Origin: Trametes villosa
Lineage: Eukaryota; Basidiomycota; Agaricomycetes; Polyporales; Polyporaceae
Assembly (NCBI GenBank): GCA_002964805.2
Contig: PUDQ02000056.1
Location: 124,001-188,000, forward strand
Length of the DNA stretch: 64,000 bases
Direction of reading: 5' to 3'
Every line of letters starts with the position of its first letter. Positions within the stretch are counted from its first letter, which is position 1. Positions 21,551 to 35,400 of the stretch are shown one piece after another. The notes under the pieces are model-generated. The model saw only the letters and a program-made list of their open reading frames with translations. It was not told the DNA's origin and made no database searches. Both the position numbers and the translations under genes were made by a program.

Positions 21551-24495
21551 ATGGCCACCTTCCTCACCGACGACAAGCGCTCCACGAGCACGATCGATGA
21601 GAAGCTCGATGCCGAGAGGCAGGGTGCGTCTAACTACCTGCTGCCCCCGCCGCACCGTACTTACCTCCAGCTACAGCGCAAGTCATCCCCGCAATTGCGG
21701 ATTTCGATGACCCCAACCTGGACAAGGAGGCCATCGTCGCCCTCGGTACGTCCTCTTTCTACCGCCTTTCCCTGCCATGCATCCTCAGACCGCGCCGCAG
21801 AGGAGGATTCCCCCTACCCCGAGGTGCGCTCCGCCGTCGCCAACACCGACGACCCCGACATGCCCTGCAACACATTCCGTGCATGGACAATCGGCCTCGT
21901 CTGGTCCATCCTCATCCCCGGCATGAACCAGTTCTTCTACTTCCGGTATCCTTCGGTCACTGTGGGCAGCGTACGTCCCCCCGCACATCGTTCTTACTGC
22001 GCACGAGCGGGCGCTGATCGAATCACCGCTTTGGGTGCGCCCATTCCAGATTGTCGCTCAGCTCCTCTCTTTCCCCGTCGGACGTCTCTGGGCCCGGTTC
22101 GTGCCCAATGTCAAGATCTACGGCGTGTCCATCAACCCCGGCCCCTTCACCGTCAAGGAACATGTCCTCATCACGATTATGGCTACGGTCGGCTACCAGT
22201 CAGCGTATGCGGTGAGTTTCCCAGCAGTATTCTACGGCGGGAATGAGTCCTAATTCCTCTCCAGACGGACGTTATTGCCGTGCAGCGTGTGTACTACGGC
22301 CAGGTCTTCAACTTCGGCTACCAGTGGATGCTTGTGATGTCCACCCAGCTCGTAGGTTTATTGCTCACCTCAGTCGTGACTACCACTTATCACCACGTCC
22401 TTGCAGATCGGTTTCTCTATTGGTGGCGTCGCTAAGCGGTTCTTGGTCGCTCCGCCTTCCATGATCTGGCCGGCCAACCTCGTCACCTGCGCGCTGTTCA
22501 ACACTCTCCACTCTCAGCAGTACAGTGGAATGGGTACCCGCGGCGGTATCTCTCGCGAGCGGTTCTTCACCTACGCCTTCCTCGGCTCGCTCGTCTGGTA
22601 CTTCTTCCCCGGCTACATCTTCCAGGCCCTCGGCTTCTTCAACTGGGTCTGCTGGATCGCCCCCGACAACATCGTCGTCAACCAGCTGTTCGGGTACTAC
22701 AGCGGCCTCGGCATGTCGCTCATCACCTTCGACTGGTCGCAGATTGCGTACATTGGGTCCCCGCTCGCAACGCCGTGGTGGGCGTCCGCGAACGTCGCCG
22801 CGGGCTTCGTGTTCTTCTTCTGGATCCTCACGCCCATCCTGTACTACACGAACACCTGGTACTCCAAGTACCTCCCCATCTCGTCCCGCACGTCGTTCGA
22901 CAACACTGGCGCCGCGTACGACGTCTCGAAGATCCTCACGCCCGAGTCGACGCTCGACCTGGCCAAGTACCAGGCATACTCGCCTCTCTTCCTCTCCACG
23001 ACCTTCGCCATCTCGTACGGCCTGTCCTTCGCGGGCATCACCGCTACCGTCGTCCACACCGCGCTCTACTTCCGCAAGCAGATCTGGATTCAGGCCCGCC
23101 GTTCGCTCTCGGAGCAGCCCGATATCCACGCGCGCCTCATGTCGCGCTACCGCCAGGTGCCCGAGTGGTGGTACTCCGTCATCTTCGGTGAGTCAGGGTC
23201 TGAGATCGGGCGTATTGTGGTCACTGAACTGATGCATATGTGATCCCCAGTCTCCATGTTCGTCTTCGCCGTCGTGTGCATTGAGAAGTTGAACACGCAG
23301 ATGCCGGTTTGGGCTCTCGTCCTTGCCCTGATCATTGGTACGTCCAGGATTCGCTTTCATTTTGAGACGGGCAACAACTGACACTTGATGTCATAGCTTT
23401 CGTCTACACCGTTCCTATCGGTATGATCCAGGCCATCACCAACCAGCAGATCGGTCTCAAGTATGTACTCTCTCGATCATTGAAAGCACACTGTTCTAAA
23501 CTGCTGTCAACAGCGTCATCACCGAGCTTATCATCGGTTATGCGCTCCCCGGACGCCCCATCGCGATGATGATGTTCAAGACCTGGGGTTACATCACGAT
23601 GTACCAGGCGTTGCAGTTCACGTCCGACTTCAAGCTCGCCCACTACATGAAGATTCCGTACGCCCATCCCCGATATGCTCTGAGACACTGATACTCACGA
23701 TCGGTTCCTCCTCGCAGCCCGCGCCCCCAGTTCTTCGCGCAGGTTATTGCTGCGGCTATCGCTGGTACTGTGCAGCTCGGCGTGCAGGCGTGGATGTTCA
23801 CCAACATCGACGGCATGTGCGACCCGAAGCAGAAGGACGGCTTCATTTGCCCAGGCACCGAGGTCTTCGGTACCGCGTCGATTATCTGGGGTGTCATTGG
23901 CCCGCAACGGCAGTTCTCGCATGGCCAGGTGTACTACGCCCTGCTCTTCTTCTTCCTGATCGGCGCCGCCCTCCCCGCCGCGAGCTACCTCGCCTCGCGC
24001 CGCTGGCCGAACTCGTTCATGAAGTACGTCAACTTCCCGGTCATCTTCTCCGGCGTCGGGTACATCCCGCCCGCGTCCGCCCTGAACTACGTGCCCTGGA
24101 CGATCGTCGCGTTCCTGTTCAACTACGTCATCCGCCGCCGTCATTTCTCGTGGTGGACGAAGTACAACTGTGAGTACCCGAGCTTTACTGTACCCGCAGC
24201 GCGGCGCGCTGACGACAGCTCGCGCATACAGACATCTTGTCCGCCGGCCTGGACTCCGGTGTGGCCATCGCGGTCATCCTCATCTTCTTCGTCCTCCAGT
24301 ACCCCAAGAACGGCACGATCGGCGAGAACACGCTCGCCGTCTGGTGGGGCAACTCCATCTCGACGAGGACGGCGGACTACAACGGCACCCCGCTCCTCCC
24401 GATTCCGGACAGGGGCTTCTTCGGGTACGTCAAGAACGCTCGCGCCGTAGATTCGTTTACTGACATGTTCTTCACGCAGGCCGGAACACTGGTGA
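21551..24495 (+). CDS. OPT oligopeptide transporter (copy 1)
   Basis: Proton-coupled uptake transporter for small peptides or related compounds in the plasma membrane. Twelve exons: 21551-21623, 21677-21745, 21801-21970, 22050-22211, 22265-22351, 22407-23187, 23251-23337, 23397-23460, 23514-23657, 23718-24169, 24232-24424 and 24480-24495. Total 2298 nt, 765 aa. The start [11 protein letters not shown] follows ACC and gives a polar N-terminus. Family marks: [13 protein letters not shown] before helix 1, [14 protein letters not shown], the [11 protein letters not shown] motif, and [14 protein letters not shown]. Long hydrophobic segments throughout fit 12-16 helices. [12 protein letters not shown] and [19 protein letters not shown] precede the last helices, and the protein ends GPEHW, the usual OPT terminus. 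All introns are GT-AG. A paralogue with the same intron positions lies at 59614-62579 on the other strand. Confidence 0.95.
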
Positions 24496-25334
24496 ACACC
24501 ATCTGGTTCTTGCGGTGCCTTGTACGCTGCGTACATAGGCTAAAGAAGACGCATAATGCGTAGTGTTGTTGTTTGGATTATGAGTGGGATGTTGTACGCT
24601 AATAGTAATGCAATTCATGAATTACGGGCCAGCCCTTCGGAATGACATCCATTTTGTGCCTTGCGTGAACTCTCGTAGTTGGATGCACCGACGGCATCTT
24701 GAGAACTGCTCGAACTGCAATGCTTGGCTCGCACTACGCTGCATCAACATCCTGATACGATTTAGATGTATATTTACTGTAACGTGAACACTATCGACGA
24801 ATGACACCAGCGTAGTCCGCCTGAGCAAGGTAAGACATAGATCATTCGAGAGACGGTGGAAGCTGCACAACATAGCGGGCCAGGGGCGGAGAACATACGT
24901 ATATTGCGAGGAGACTGCGCGCGGGGGCGCCGATCCGGGATATGGAACTGTGGAAGCGGGGACAGGCGGCAGGCGGGACGGAACCGGGGGCTCAAAATGA
25001 ACGGGAAGTTAGCCGGAACCTGGGCGGGCTCCGTGGTATCGATGTGAAGGAACGGGGGGGCTACTATGTGGCACAAGCGGGGAGCGATGTCGGGGGTTGG
25101 GCGAGTACACAGGGGTTGGAGTGACCGAACCGCGAGGCGCGGAGCAAGCAGCAGGGGGGTCTGGGTCGTGTCCGCGGGGGTGGACCATGCGAGCGGGGAC
25201 GACGGCGACCATGTTCATCGGCGCTGAATACGACGTTTCAGAGCGAGCCCACGGAGGGGGAAATGGAAGGGGGAGGGGGAAGGGCACGGGGGGTGTGCCG
25301 CGCGAGGGAGAAACCGTCCCGGGGAAGCTTGGAA
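24496..25334. other. Intergenic, convergent 3' ends
   Basis: 0.84 kb between the OPT stop and the MSB1-like stop, with no recognisable gene. The right half is purine-rich on the plus strand, with runs of G. Confidence 0.55.
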
Positions 25335-28300
25335 CTAAGCTTCCTCTTCCTCCGGTTCCTCGATCACATTGTAAAGGGGAGCGCCGTGGACGTAGGTGGT
25401 GGGAAGTTCAATCGGAATATCTTCTTCGCTCACCTTGTCGTCAACGGGCTCGGGCTCCACTATCTCCGGGAGGTCGGCGGGGGTAGGGGGCGTCGGCGTG
25501 GAAGGGAGAGGGGAGGTAGAGCGCTCCTTCCCGTTGGAACGCGCGGGCTGGAGGGAAGCCTGGCGTACGGGAAGACGAGAGGACGGGATGGGGCTCGTCG
25601 AGTTCGCGCTGCGCTCACGCTCGCGGTACATCTCGATGAGCGATGCGGTCTTGCTCGCAGAGGGCTTCGCGGGGGGCGCAGGGGTATTATCGTCCTTCGC
25701 CGGAGAGATGGCAGGGAGCGGTTTGCTGCTAGGAGAGGTCTTGCTCACGTCCCGGGGAATGGACTGCGAGCCGATATGGATGGGCTCGGGATCCGACTCG
25801 TACTCCGAAGCAGCAGATATCCGGTTGAGTGCAGGGTTCTCCAGCGCAGTCAGATTGGTCCGCGGGGACGACTTGACGGCAGCGGCCGTGTACGGGTTCT
25901 CGGTCGAGGTATCGCTCTCGTATGAGGGACGCCCGAAGCGATCGCGAGGGTCGTCGACAACAGTAGGCGGACGACGGTCAGGGTGGAGATCGAAGTAGCC
26001 TACACGCTTCCTAGGCGTGGTTTGCGTCGGCTCATCATCCTCATCATCGCCCTGCCGGTCGGTCGCAGTGCTGACAGGACGGTGCTCGAGCACGGAGTCC
26101 TGCAACGTCGAAGTATCGCCATCACCGCTAGGACCCGCGACCGGCTCCATCCCGTCGTCCTCGTCGTCGGAGAAGTGGCCGCGCACAGCAGCAAGCACCT
26201 CAGATACCTCCTGGCTCGCAAGCTCCGGGTCCGAACGTCCGCCCTTGAGCGCATTCCGCATCTCGGCGTCCTGCCCGCCCATCCGGCGGCTGCTGTTGGC
26301 GACGAGGATGTCCAACCACGCGTCGTCCTTCGAGCGCCGGCGGTTGTGCTTCTTCTTGCCCTGCTCGTCCTCGTCGAAGCTCGCAAGGCGGGTATCGAAG
26401 TCCACCGGATCGTACTCCGTCGGCAGGAGGCCAGCTCGCCGCGGCGGTGCGGGACTCGTTGGGAGTCCGGTGGGCAGACGGAACCTAGAGCTCTTCTTGG
26501 GCACCGGCGACCCGTTGTCCTCTCGGGGGCTCGGGGGAACTCGCGAGCCGGGGATGGGCGAGTCAGTCCGCAGGGGGTTGAGGAAAGGAGCGGACGCAGC
26601 CTGTGTTGGTGTAGAAACGGACCCAGCACTCAGGACCTTCGCTAGAGGGTTCCCAAGCTCGTGTCCGGGGGTGGCGACGACACTGGGGGACGTGAGCACA
26701 GGCGGGGGTCGCGCACCCTCCTTACTACGGTTGAGTGAGAGAACCTTCGTGGCGCTACCATTGGAACGCAGCAGGCCTTCGAACTCTACTTCTCGGTAGC
26801 TTGGACTGTGTGGCACGTGCCCGACCACATAGGGCCGCCCATTGAGTGTAGGTGCGGGCTTCCACTGCTTGGACTTCGTCGACGCGGAGAAGAGAGACGG
26901 GAGCCTCCGGCGGTTCGCACCTGAAGAAGCGAGCTGCTGACGGTACTCCGCGGGAACGAACTCCTCGAAAAGAATGAGCGTGGTGGAGGAGCGGGGATCC
27001 GCAGTACCCGAGACGGTATTTGTTCGCGTAACGGGGAGCGACTTGAACTCGATCTTCCAACCAAAGCGGCTGCGATGAGCGAGGGAACGGACAAATTCGT
27101 ACGTCTGCACTCACCAGAGCCCAGTTGCATTCCCGGTCTGTCTCCTCGTGCCGGTCATCATCCATCCATCCTCCTCCATAGATGAGATCGCAGAAGACGT
27201 CTATGAACGCCTCCTCGATCACCTCCTCGCCGCCCAGAACGGGCTCGGTGTCCCAGCCAAACGCGGGCAGCGCCTTCTGGGCCTTCTTCAGCTTGCGGTG
27301 CATCTCCGCGGACTGAGATGGCCAGGAGTTGATCTGGTTGGCGACCGGAGCACTGAACTGCAGAGTCGCGCTGAGGTGTGCGTCTGTCCGCGAGAAGCCC
27401 GAGGATGAGAAGTCCTGCCATGTAAGGGTTGCGCGCTTCGCAGCGCGAGCCTATGATGATGGAAACATTGATCAATGTCCCAATCGTTTGGGCAAGAGAT
27501 GAGGGGCTATGAACATACCGCTCGTGCGCCCTCCGTGAGGTCGAACTGCAGCTTCTTCTCGTCCGCTACGACACTCCCGAAGCCCATCGCCTCGAACTCT
27601 CCCCACTTCAGGTCCGTCAAGCTCCGGAAGCGGTCTTCGCCACCAATCAGGCCGTGCTCCTTCTCATCGAACAATGTTGACCCGGTTGATGATGCGGACG
27701 ACATGCTTGACGACAATGATGACGGCGGCGACGATGCCGACGACGTCGCACCCACGTCCGGATGGAACGTCGGTGCGAGGTCCATGCGCTTCTTGTATGC
27801 GTCCGAGTACCGCGGCGGCAGCTTGAGTGTCGGCGGGGCAATCCGCTCCCACTCCCGCGACCCTGCAAACGCGCGCTCGCCTGCATTCGAGACGGCGCCT
27901 CGTGGCCGGTGCGCCCAGGACGCTGCGGTCTTGACGAGGTCCGGCGAGTACATCCGGACGTTCCGCCGCACGCTGAGAATACGCACCGTTCGGGCGCCCC
28001 GTCGCGGCTGGGGGCGGTCGTGTTGGCCCATCGTCGGCAGCATCGCCGGGTAGCCCTGGATCCATGCCTTGAGGCGAGTGGGAACGCCCAACGCGGGTGT
28101 CGAGACGCTCGCTTTGGTGTCCTGCCAGCGTATGAAGGCGAGAATCAGGTGCTCGGTTGCGGTTGCAGCGCGGAGGTAGTGCATATATGCATGGTGGAAG
28201 TTGAGCGTCGATGGTCCGAGGCCAAACAGCAAAGGCCCGAAAAGCGGGGAGAGGGTGGGCGGCGTGTGCCCGGAAGATGCGGAGTGTGCTGCGAACCGGG

Positions 28301-29137
28301 TGAGTAGGGTGAACAGCCCCACCAGAATCGAGCGCAGGAGGGGGTCCAAGGGGTCCAAAAAGGAGGAGAAATGCAGTCCGGGGTAGTTGAGCACTGCCGA
28401 GGGGTTAGACGACGACTGCGGGTGATTGCTGGGCGTAACGCACCAGCTTCAGAGTCCCGCCACTGGCTGTATGCGTCGTACGAGACGAGCCCGCGGACCT
28501 GGTGCCCGCCCACCCACCGCACTACCCGGGCCAGTCCCCACCGCAGTGCCATTCCCAATTCGTGCGGTCCCGCCAGGCGCGCCTCCTGTCGCCAGAGCCT
28601 GTCGGCCTCGGACGACGGCTTCGTGCAGGTGTTCAGGAACGTCTGGATGAGCCGCTTCACCGCCGCTGCCGAGACGTCGAGGGCGAGGGTGGAGAAGATG
28701 AAGGGGGTCGTCAGTCCGCGCGTGCCCAGCTCCTCACCCACCACATCGACGAGCCGTGCGACCTCCTCGAGCCCGAGCACGACATGGCGGCCGTACGAGA
28801 GATAGCCGTAGTCGTGCGCGGGTGGCTGTTCGAGGAAGGGGCCGTCGCCGGTCTCGTACCGCGGCTTCTCGAGGCTCAGCGGGAGGAAGGTGCCGTCAGG
28901 GGGGCCGTAGTCCTGCTGCTCATCGTCGGCGGCGACGGCGCGTGCCTTTGCAGAGCTCTTCCCGCCCTCCTTTTTGCCCGCCTTCTTCGCGTTCGCGGTG
29001 ACGAACTGCTGCTGGACGGCGTGCCGCGGCGAGCCCCTGCTGGTGATGCGGCCGAACTCGTCTTGCGGGCCGAGGTCGAAGGCGGATTTCTTGGTCGGGG
29101 TCGATGTGGTCCGTGCACGAGAGAACAAGCTCGGCAT
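25335..29137 (-). CDS. Msb1/Mug8-domain protein, full-length copy with apparent frameshift
   Basis: Relative of yeast Msb1, a polarity/morphogenesis factor acting with Cdc42, Bem1 and Rho1 at growth sites. Exons: 29137-28444, 28393-27519 and 27450-27115, then a last segment ending at 25335. Start 29137 gives MPSLFSRARTTSTPTKKS, preferred over an in-frame upstream ATG at 29353 because the family opens this way. Conserved blocks: DEFGRITSRGSPR, YGYLSYGRHVVLGLEEVARL, ELGMALRWGLARVVR, SGHTPPTLSPLFGPLLFGLG, TRLKAWIQGYPAMLP and RKLKKAQKALPAFGWDTEP. The last ~590 residues are low-complexity and Ser/Pro/Asp-rich. At about 27105-27114 the frame ending NWALV continues into QTYEFVRSLAHRSRFGW only after a shift: a GTGA/GTGC near-duplication adds 4 nt. 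A 45 nt GTGAGT...CGCAG intron is possible there but leaves the wrong phase. Either a real frameshift or a base error. Confidence 0.82.
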
Positions 29138-29441
29138 TAATGGTGAAGAGAGCGACGGGGTGGGAGGTGCTGAACTGCGAGCACGACGGAGACGACGGGG
29201 ACGAGGGGGAGGGGGATGATGGTGGTGGGAGCGGACAGGGGAAATTGATGGGCGCAAGCGAGCCACGCGGCAATATTGCTCGCCGTCGTCAACGGCGAGA
29301 TGCCTCTTCCCTTCAGACGCTTGCGGCACAAAGACGGCCGTTCTACCATTCATAACGTGCGTCGCAAAACGGACAACAGAACGACATTGTCATGAACAAG
29401 CAGGGAAACACCGCCCGCGCATATGTGCAGGTATCGGCACA

Positions 29442-32400
29442 GAAGGCCTGGCCTGACAGACGGGCGCCCGATCGCGTTGTGGAGTGAGCGAGAGAGCTCT
29501 CGTCGAAGGCCTCTCTGCGGCCTCTCGAGGGCTGCTCAGAGACTCGAGTGCAGGGCGTCGCTCTTGCTTTCAGTCGTCATCGCGACGCTCGCGGCGCCCT
29601 CTCGCTGCGTTCGCGCCTTCTGCGCCCACTAGTGCGCCCCGGCTCTTGTGCTCTCTCTCTGTCCCCGCCGCGGTTTCGTTCGTTTGAGCACCGTCTTGCA
29701 GCACTAATGGTCGCTCTCCTCATGCGAACTCGCGCTGAGCATGCCCGCGTCCGACGTCCTCAATGGACTTGTGCCTCCCCCCGGGGCCGCGAACTGGTAC
29801 GCCTTGGTATCCCGTCGTCCCGAGTCTGACGAAGTTGTCATCTAGCATTTGAGTGAACCGCCCATGCAGGCGGACGACTGTGCCGCACCGTAGTACTAAT
29901 ACCCCGCACGCTTGGAGCGGCATACACCCTTGCGGGACGTAGTTCACGCCCCGTCCTAGTTCGCGGCGACCCGGACGCCGACCGCGCACGACGTTTCGAG
30001 CCCCAGGTCGGATGTCCCGCCGACGCTCACCGCGAACGCCGCCTAACTGTGAGCACTCGGGCAGGGCATGTATCAGCACTAACAACCTGTACGACCGTTT
30101 CTCTATAGTTCTGGACTGGTTTCCGTGCGCCGGCCGCGCTTCGCGCTCGTATCTATTGAAGGCGAAAGCGTCAGAGCACGCCCGGGAACGTACCCCGACG
30201 CTCGAGTGCACAGCGTCGACGGAAGTGCACAGCCGACGAGCCCGCACGTCCGCGGAAGAGGGCGTCGTCTCGCGACATCCAAGCGCGACCCACGACCGCC
30301 ACGCCGAGCAACCTCGCAACGCTGTCGTGCACACCCCGCCGCCGTACACTGAGCGGACCGCGGTCGTCCACGCGCGGTGCGCACGCTTCGCCCTCGTAAA
30401 CACTCGCTGATGAGTACTACGAGCCCGTACGTCCGTCCCTCCTTCGCGCCGACCCCGTTTCTGCACGACGGCAGCGCTTCCCGCGAGTATTCACAGCTGA
30501 CATTATTGCAGGTCAGTGACGAATCATAGCCCGACGAGGACAACTATGGCCCGCGCCGTGTCGTCCCGCAACACACCATGGGGGCACGCAGCTGTTCGAC
30601 GAACTCGACGTCGACCGCGTGTGCAGGCCGCGTCAATGCACGCACACGGACGTCGCACACACGCGCCGCCCATGTCCGATCGCCCTCGCGCGAGGCCTGT
30701 GCCACCGTAGCCGCAAGGTGAGTTTACCACCCCCAGTTCCTGCACGCCGGCCGAGTCTTGCACATGTATCTAAGCTGATCACGCTGCGGGGCATGGATAG
30801 ACATGGGTACGAGGGCGAAGCCCATTCATTCAACGTTCAGATACACACAACCGACGCTATCTCGACGCTACTACATCCTCCCGAGCGCGACGCTCCCGAC
30901 GCCGCCGCCCCACGCTCCGCTCTCGACGACTCCCACAGTAGCAACCCACAGCACTCACCTGCAACGTGCGTGCTCGCCTCGGCGGAGACCGTCACGGCCG
31001 GCGTCGCGACGACTCGTACCCCGCTACTGGTATCCGGCGACTCTGGAGTCAGTAGGGCCCGCATGCGTCGCGCACCGCGCGAGACGACGTCCCACGCGCG
31101 TGCGTGCAGCCGTGGGCGCTGGCGCGCAAGTCGAGGTGGGTCGCAAAGCGCGCTCTCCACGCTCGCTGTGTCGCACGACGGCGACAGGGACGTCGCAAAC
31201 CGCGCCCAGTACCTCCTCAGAACGCTTCGTGTTCGCCGCCGCGGCGCACGGGGCGTTCTACTCAGCTCAGCGGCGGCTCGCGGCGTCGTGCGCGCCCCCT
31301 CTCGGCGGTCGTGTCCGTAGCAAGCCCGTGAGCCCGCCCATACCCCCGCGGCGCTGTATCCGACCCGGAGGTGAGTCCGCCCATCGCCCTGCACGCCCTC
31401 CTCGACGTGCTTCGTGTGCTACAGACCGGGGCGCGGCGCATCCTCGTAGCTACACACGGAGAAGCTATCTACGCGGCTCGCACGACCTCCCCCTCGCTCA
31501 AAGCGGCGCCCTCGTCGAGGGCGCACGTCCTGCATCGCGTCAGCCATGTGCGAACGGGCCCGGCGCGCTGTACGTACCGCGAGGTGAGCGAGCTCTCTCC
31601 GAGCGGGTGCGACACGCGGCGGCTTACGCACTAGCTAGGTCAGTACGGACACAGGGCTGGCTCGCGACGCGCGCCGACGCACCGTCGCGGGTGGCCGTCG
31701 TGCGCGGCGGCACAGGAGCGCGAGGAGGCTGCTCGGACGGGAGGTGAGCGCACCGACGGGCGCGGAGACGGCGGGGCGCGGACGTACCTCACGAGGGCGA
31801 GCAGAGCACGCCGCCGAGTGGAGGCGGCGAGGAGACGAGGGCGGCGGGCGGCGGTGGAGCGCAGGGCCAGGACGGTGAGGGCGAGGACGACGACGACGCC
31901 GTCGGAGGAGAGGGAGGGGGGAAAGAAGCGGAGGAGGGGGAGGGAGGGAGGAGAGGAGAAGGGGCAGGGGACGTGCTCCTCCTCGTCCCTTCGCCCCCAG
32001 CTGATAACCATTCCCCCACCCCCTAGATTCCCGTCCACACGCACGGACCACGCCCGCGCTCGCGCCTGTGCCCCGTTTCACCGCGGCGCACCCCCGATGT
32101 GCAGCTGTTCGGCTCGCGTCCCCGCGCTCGCAATCGCCGTGCGCTGCGCGCGGACGATGACGCCGTTCGGGCCCCACGCACGCGCAGCCCTGACGGTGTG
32201 CATGGACGGGGGCGTGTCGCGTCGGGCGGGAGGGCGCGTTGTCTGCGGGCCTGGGCGTCGCTTGCACGATGCGCGGGGTTCGTCGAGGCTGGGGAGACGT
32301 CGTCGCGCACACCGGGAGCACGAAGAGTCGGAGGACGACGGCGTGCAAGTCGCATCGCGCCTCGACGGTGCGCCCGCCTATCCCGACGAGTCTGGCGGAG

Positions 32401-35400
32401 TCCACCTCGTCCTCGATCTGCGCCGGCGCGTTCGGACGACACGCTCGCCATCAAGACGCATGAATCTCCCTCGCCGGAGCCCGGGGGTGTGAGGCGAAGC
32501 ACCTCTCGGGCGGATTCGCGTGGTTCTTGCATGCCGGCCGCATGCAGATCTTGCGTCGGAGGCATGTGCGGGCTGCCCGCTCCGTCTGCGACCCGGGGCG
32601 TCGCGTGCCCAATGCCTCGAACTCGTCGACGCCGCGGAGACGTCGCCGCGCACAGGAGCATCCGGCACACGAGCTGAGGACGGCGCGCACACTGCACGTC
32701 TCGGCGGTGCGTCCCCCAGTTCCGACGGTCTGTCCGTCTCGTCCCCGCCCTCGATCTGGTGCGAGGGTACGCCGGCGCGCTCGTAAGACGCGCTCTCCAT
32801 CGAGGCGTGTGCGTCACATTCGTCGGGGAAGCAAAGCGAGGGGCGCGCCCGGGTGTCACGCAATGAACACTCGCGAACGGCGCGCGGGCGTGGAGTCGAA
32901 CTCGGCTGGGCGTGCAGACCGAGTCCATAGATAGTTTAGACAGTGTACATTACGGCGAGTCGAGAACACATTCATTCTTAGCCAACGAACATCGCGCGCG
33001 GGAGGTGCTCGCGAAGTGCACCCACCTCTCGGCCGGACATGCGTAGTTCTTCCACGCCGGCCGCGTGGAGATTCTCCCGGACTTGGCACGAGCGTAAGAA
33101 TACCCGCGCGCATCGTTTGCACATTCCGCGCCTTCACGCTTTCGCCGACGTCGCGGAGGGTATCGTAATCAAAGAAATATATTGCACAATCGCGAGGTTA
33201 CCGTCCTCACAGCAGAATCCCCCCGAAACGGCGACGGGAGCGACATATCCGTCTGCGCGACGCTCAAGGGGATAGGGGAAATACGAGACCCATGCTCGTC
33301 CTGCCGTGCCCCGACGCGTCCGTCGTCGCTACCGTCCATGACGGAGGTACGGGCGAGACCGCACCTCCGAGACGCATGCGTCTCCCCTCCAGAAAGGCTG
33401 AGAAAGCGTCGGGGATGTCGGTGAGCATGACGAGAGGGGGAGCCCAGAAGGGAATCCGACGTACCCGTTGTTGGAAGCTGCGCGCCCGGACGCGAAGAGC
33501 ACGGCGGAGTCTGCGAAGGGCGAGGCGCGTGCTCACAATTAACGCACACTAAATTTTGACTGTTTACGTACCCGGAGAAGCCCGCGGCGCCCTGCGAAAT
33601 GGGGCGGCGACGCGAAGCGATTGACGGCCGGACAAGGCGAGTGGACGCCCCCCGGGAGTTGTGGTTGCAGTGCCCGGCACGTCGCGGCCGTGGACCCACA
33701 ACTGCCGCCACTGCGCGCCTTCGCGACGTACACGTCTCCCATGTGCGGGGACGGGCCGCGAAGCTGAGAAGACGGCGGGAACGCGCACGTCTCCCGGCCA
33801 GACGGCATGCAAGCGAGCACCGGCGGCCCGCAAGACGGCCAGCGTCCCGCTCGTCGTTCGCGTCCGCCATCATCGCTGCACGATGACGGAGGAACGCCGC
33901 GACAGCGAGCGCTCCGTGGGCCGTGGGCCCGCACCACCCGCTGGGGGACGCCGACCCTGCGTGTCCGGGAGATGCACGATCGCGATCTACACGCAAAACG
34001 AGTAAGTAAGATGCTCGAGGCATGATGACACGCACCGACGCGATGCACTGCCGCTGACGGTCCCGAGCTGCGTGCCTTGGGGCTCGCGCAGCGTGTACAC
34101 GGTTCCAAGCTCGCGGTATCGCGATTCGCAAGCCCCCGGTGGAGCTGCGAGCTCGATCTCCCCGCAGGCTCGCACCGACCGTGCCTTGGGCTGTTCCCCG
34201 AGCGCCCGGCGGGAGAGGGGGCGGTCGGAACGAAACGCGAACGGTGTCCTTTGACGCGACGCTGCGGGCGTGGGCGATACGATACGGGACGGACGAGGCG
34301 TCCAGCTGAGCCACGGAGCTCGATGTGTTGCACCTGAAACCCTCGCTTGCTGCAGACCTCGAAAGTTTTCGCTCTTCCGTGCAGCCTGGGTAGCGAGCCG
34401 ATCAGCATGACAGCGGACGAGCCAAGGATGTGCGCGCGTTACCACTCCACGGGACGTCCGTCTGCCATGCCCGTATTCCACCGTGAGCCTCGACGAGGCC
34501 TGCAGCACACAGCCGCGAGCGTGTGCGCATTGTGTATCTCGATTGGGGGTATGAACTGCGAGTGGTGATCAGTTGTACGAATAGCAAGTCGAACGGGGGG
34601 CGGAATGCGCTCACTCACGGGGCATGCTTCTGTTCGCTTGTACGGCACTCACGACGTGCAACGAGCGGGACGACGGTCCACCTCCGGGGCAGCGTGAGAG
34701 GTCGGACGACGCAGAAGGAAATAGCGCGTTGATCGCGCTCCTTCACGCCGCGATCCAGTGTAATTGTAGCCTGCGATTCCCCCTGACGGCCAGGCCCTGC
34801 TCGGAAGAGATGATGCACCACGGAGGAGAGGTCAGTATGTGCGGGAATGCGCGACGAACCGCTGTGGTACGGACGTACCACGCGGCCAGGACGTTGCAGC
34901 GTATCCGGCGTCGCCGCCCGGCATGCCGAGAGACGTGCACGCACCGTACGCAGGTACAGCGCGGCCGTCGAACGCGAGCCCCAGAGAGCAGGCGGACTTC
35001 GCGGCGGAGGCCCCGGACCGCCCGTAATGCCGATGCTGGGCGCCCTGCACAAAGAGCGTAAACGGCACTCCCGAACGAAACGGCGTGAGACGCCGTCAGT
35101 CAAAGCGAGAAACTCGCGTTTCTCATATCGTACGGACCGGGGCGCGCCCGACGCGATGCAAAGACGTGCGCCTGAGGGGGCCGATTCTCGCCTGAAGGCT
35201 ATCCCGTGGACGCGTTGGGGCCGGAGCGTAATGTCTCCTGTTCGCGAGCACAGAACGTCAGTATTCGCGAGGTCTTGTTCAGAACACTTACTTGCAGGCG
35301 TGCTCCGAGAAACGGGAGGCTCTGAAACCCGCCCACCGATGCCTTGCTTGTAGCTCTAGCACGGCACCTGCAGGACAAGATCTATCAGCGCGGCTCCCGG

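Noticed and set aside
27070..27115. 45 nt GTGAGT...CGCAG intron in the MSB1-like gene
   Set aside because: Good splice signals but splicing joins the wrong phase and abandons the conserved downstream frame.
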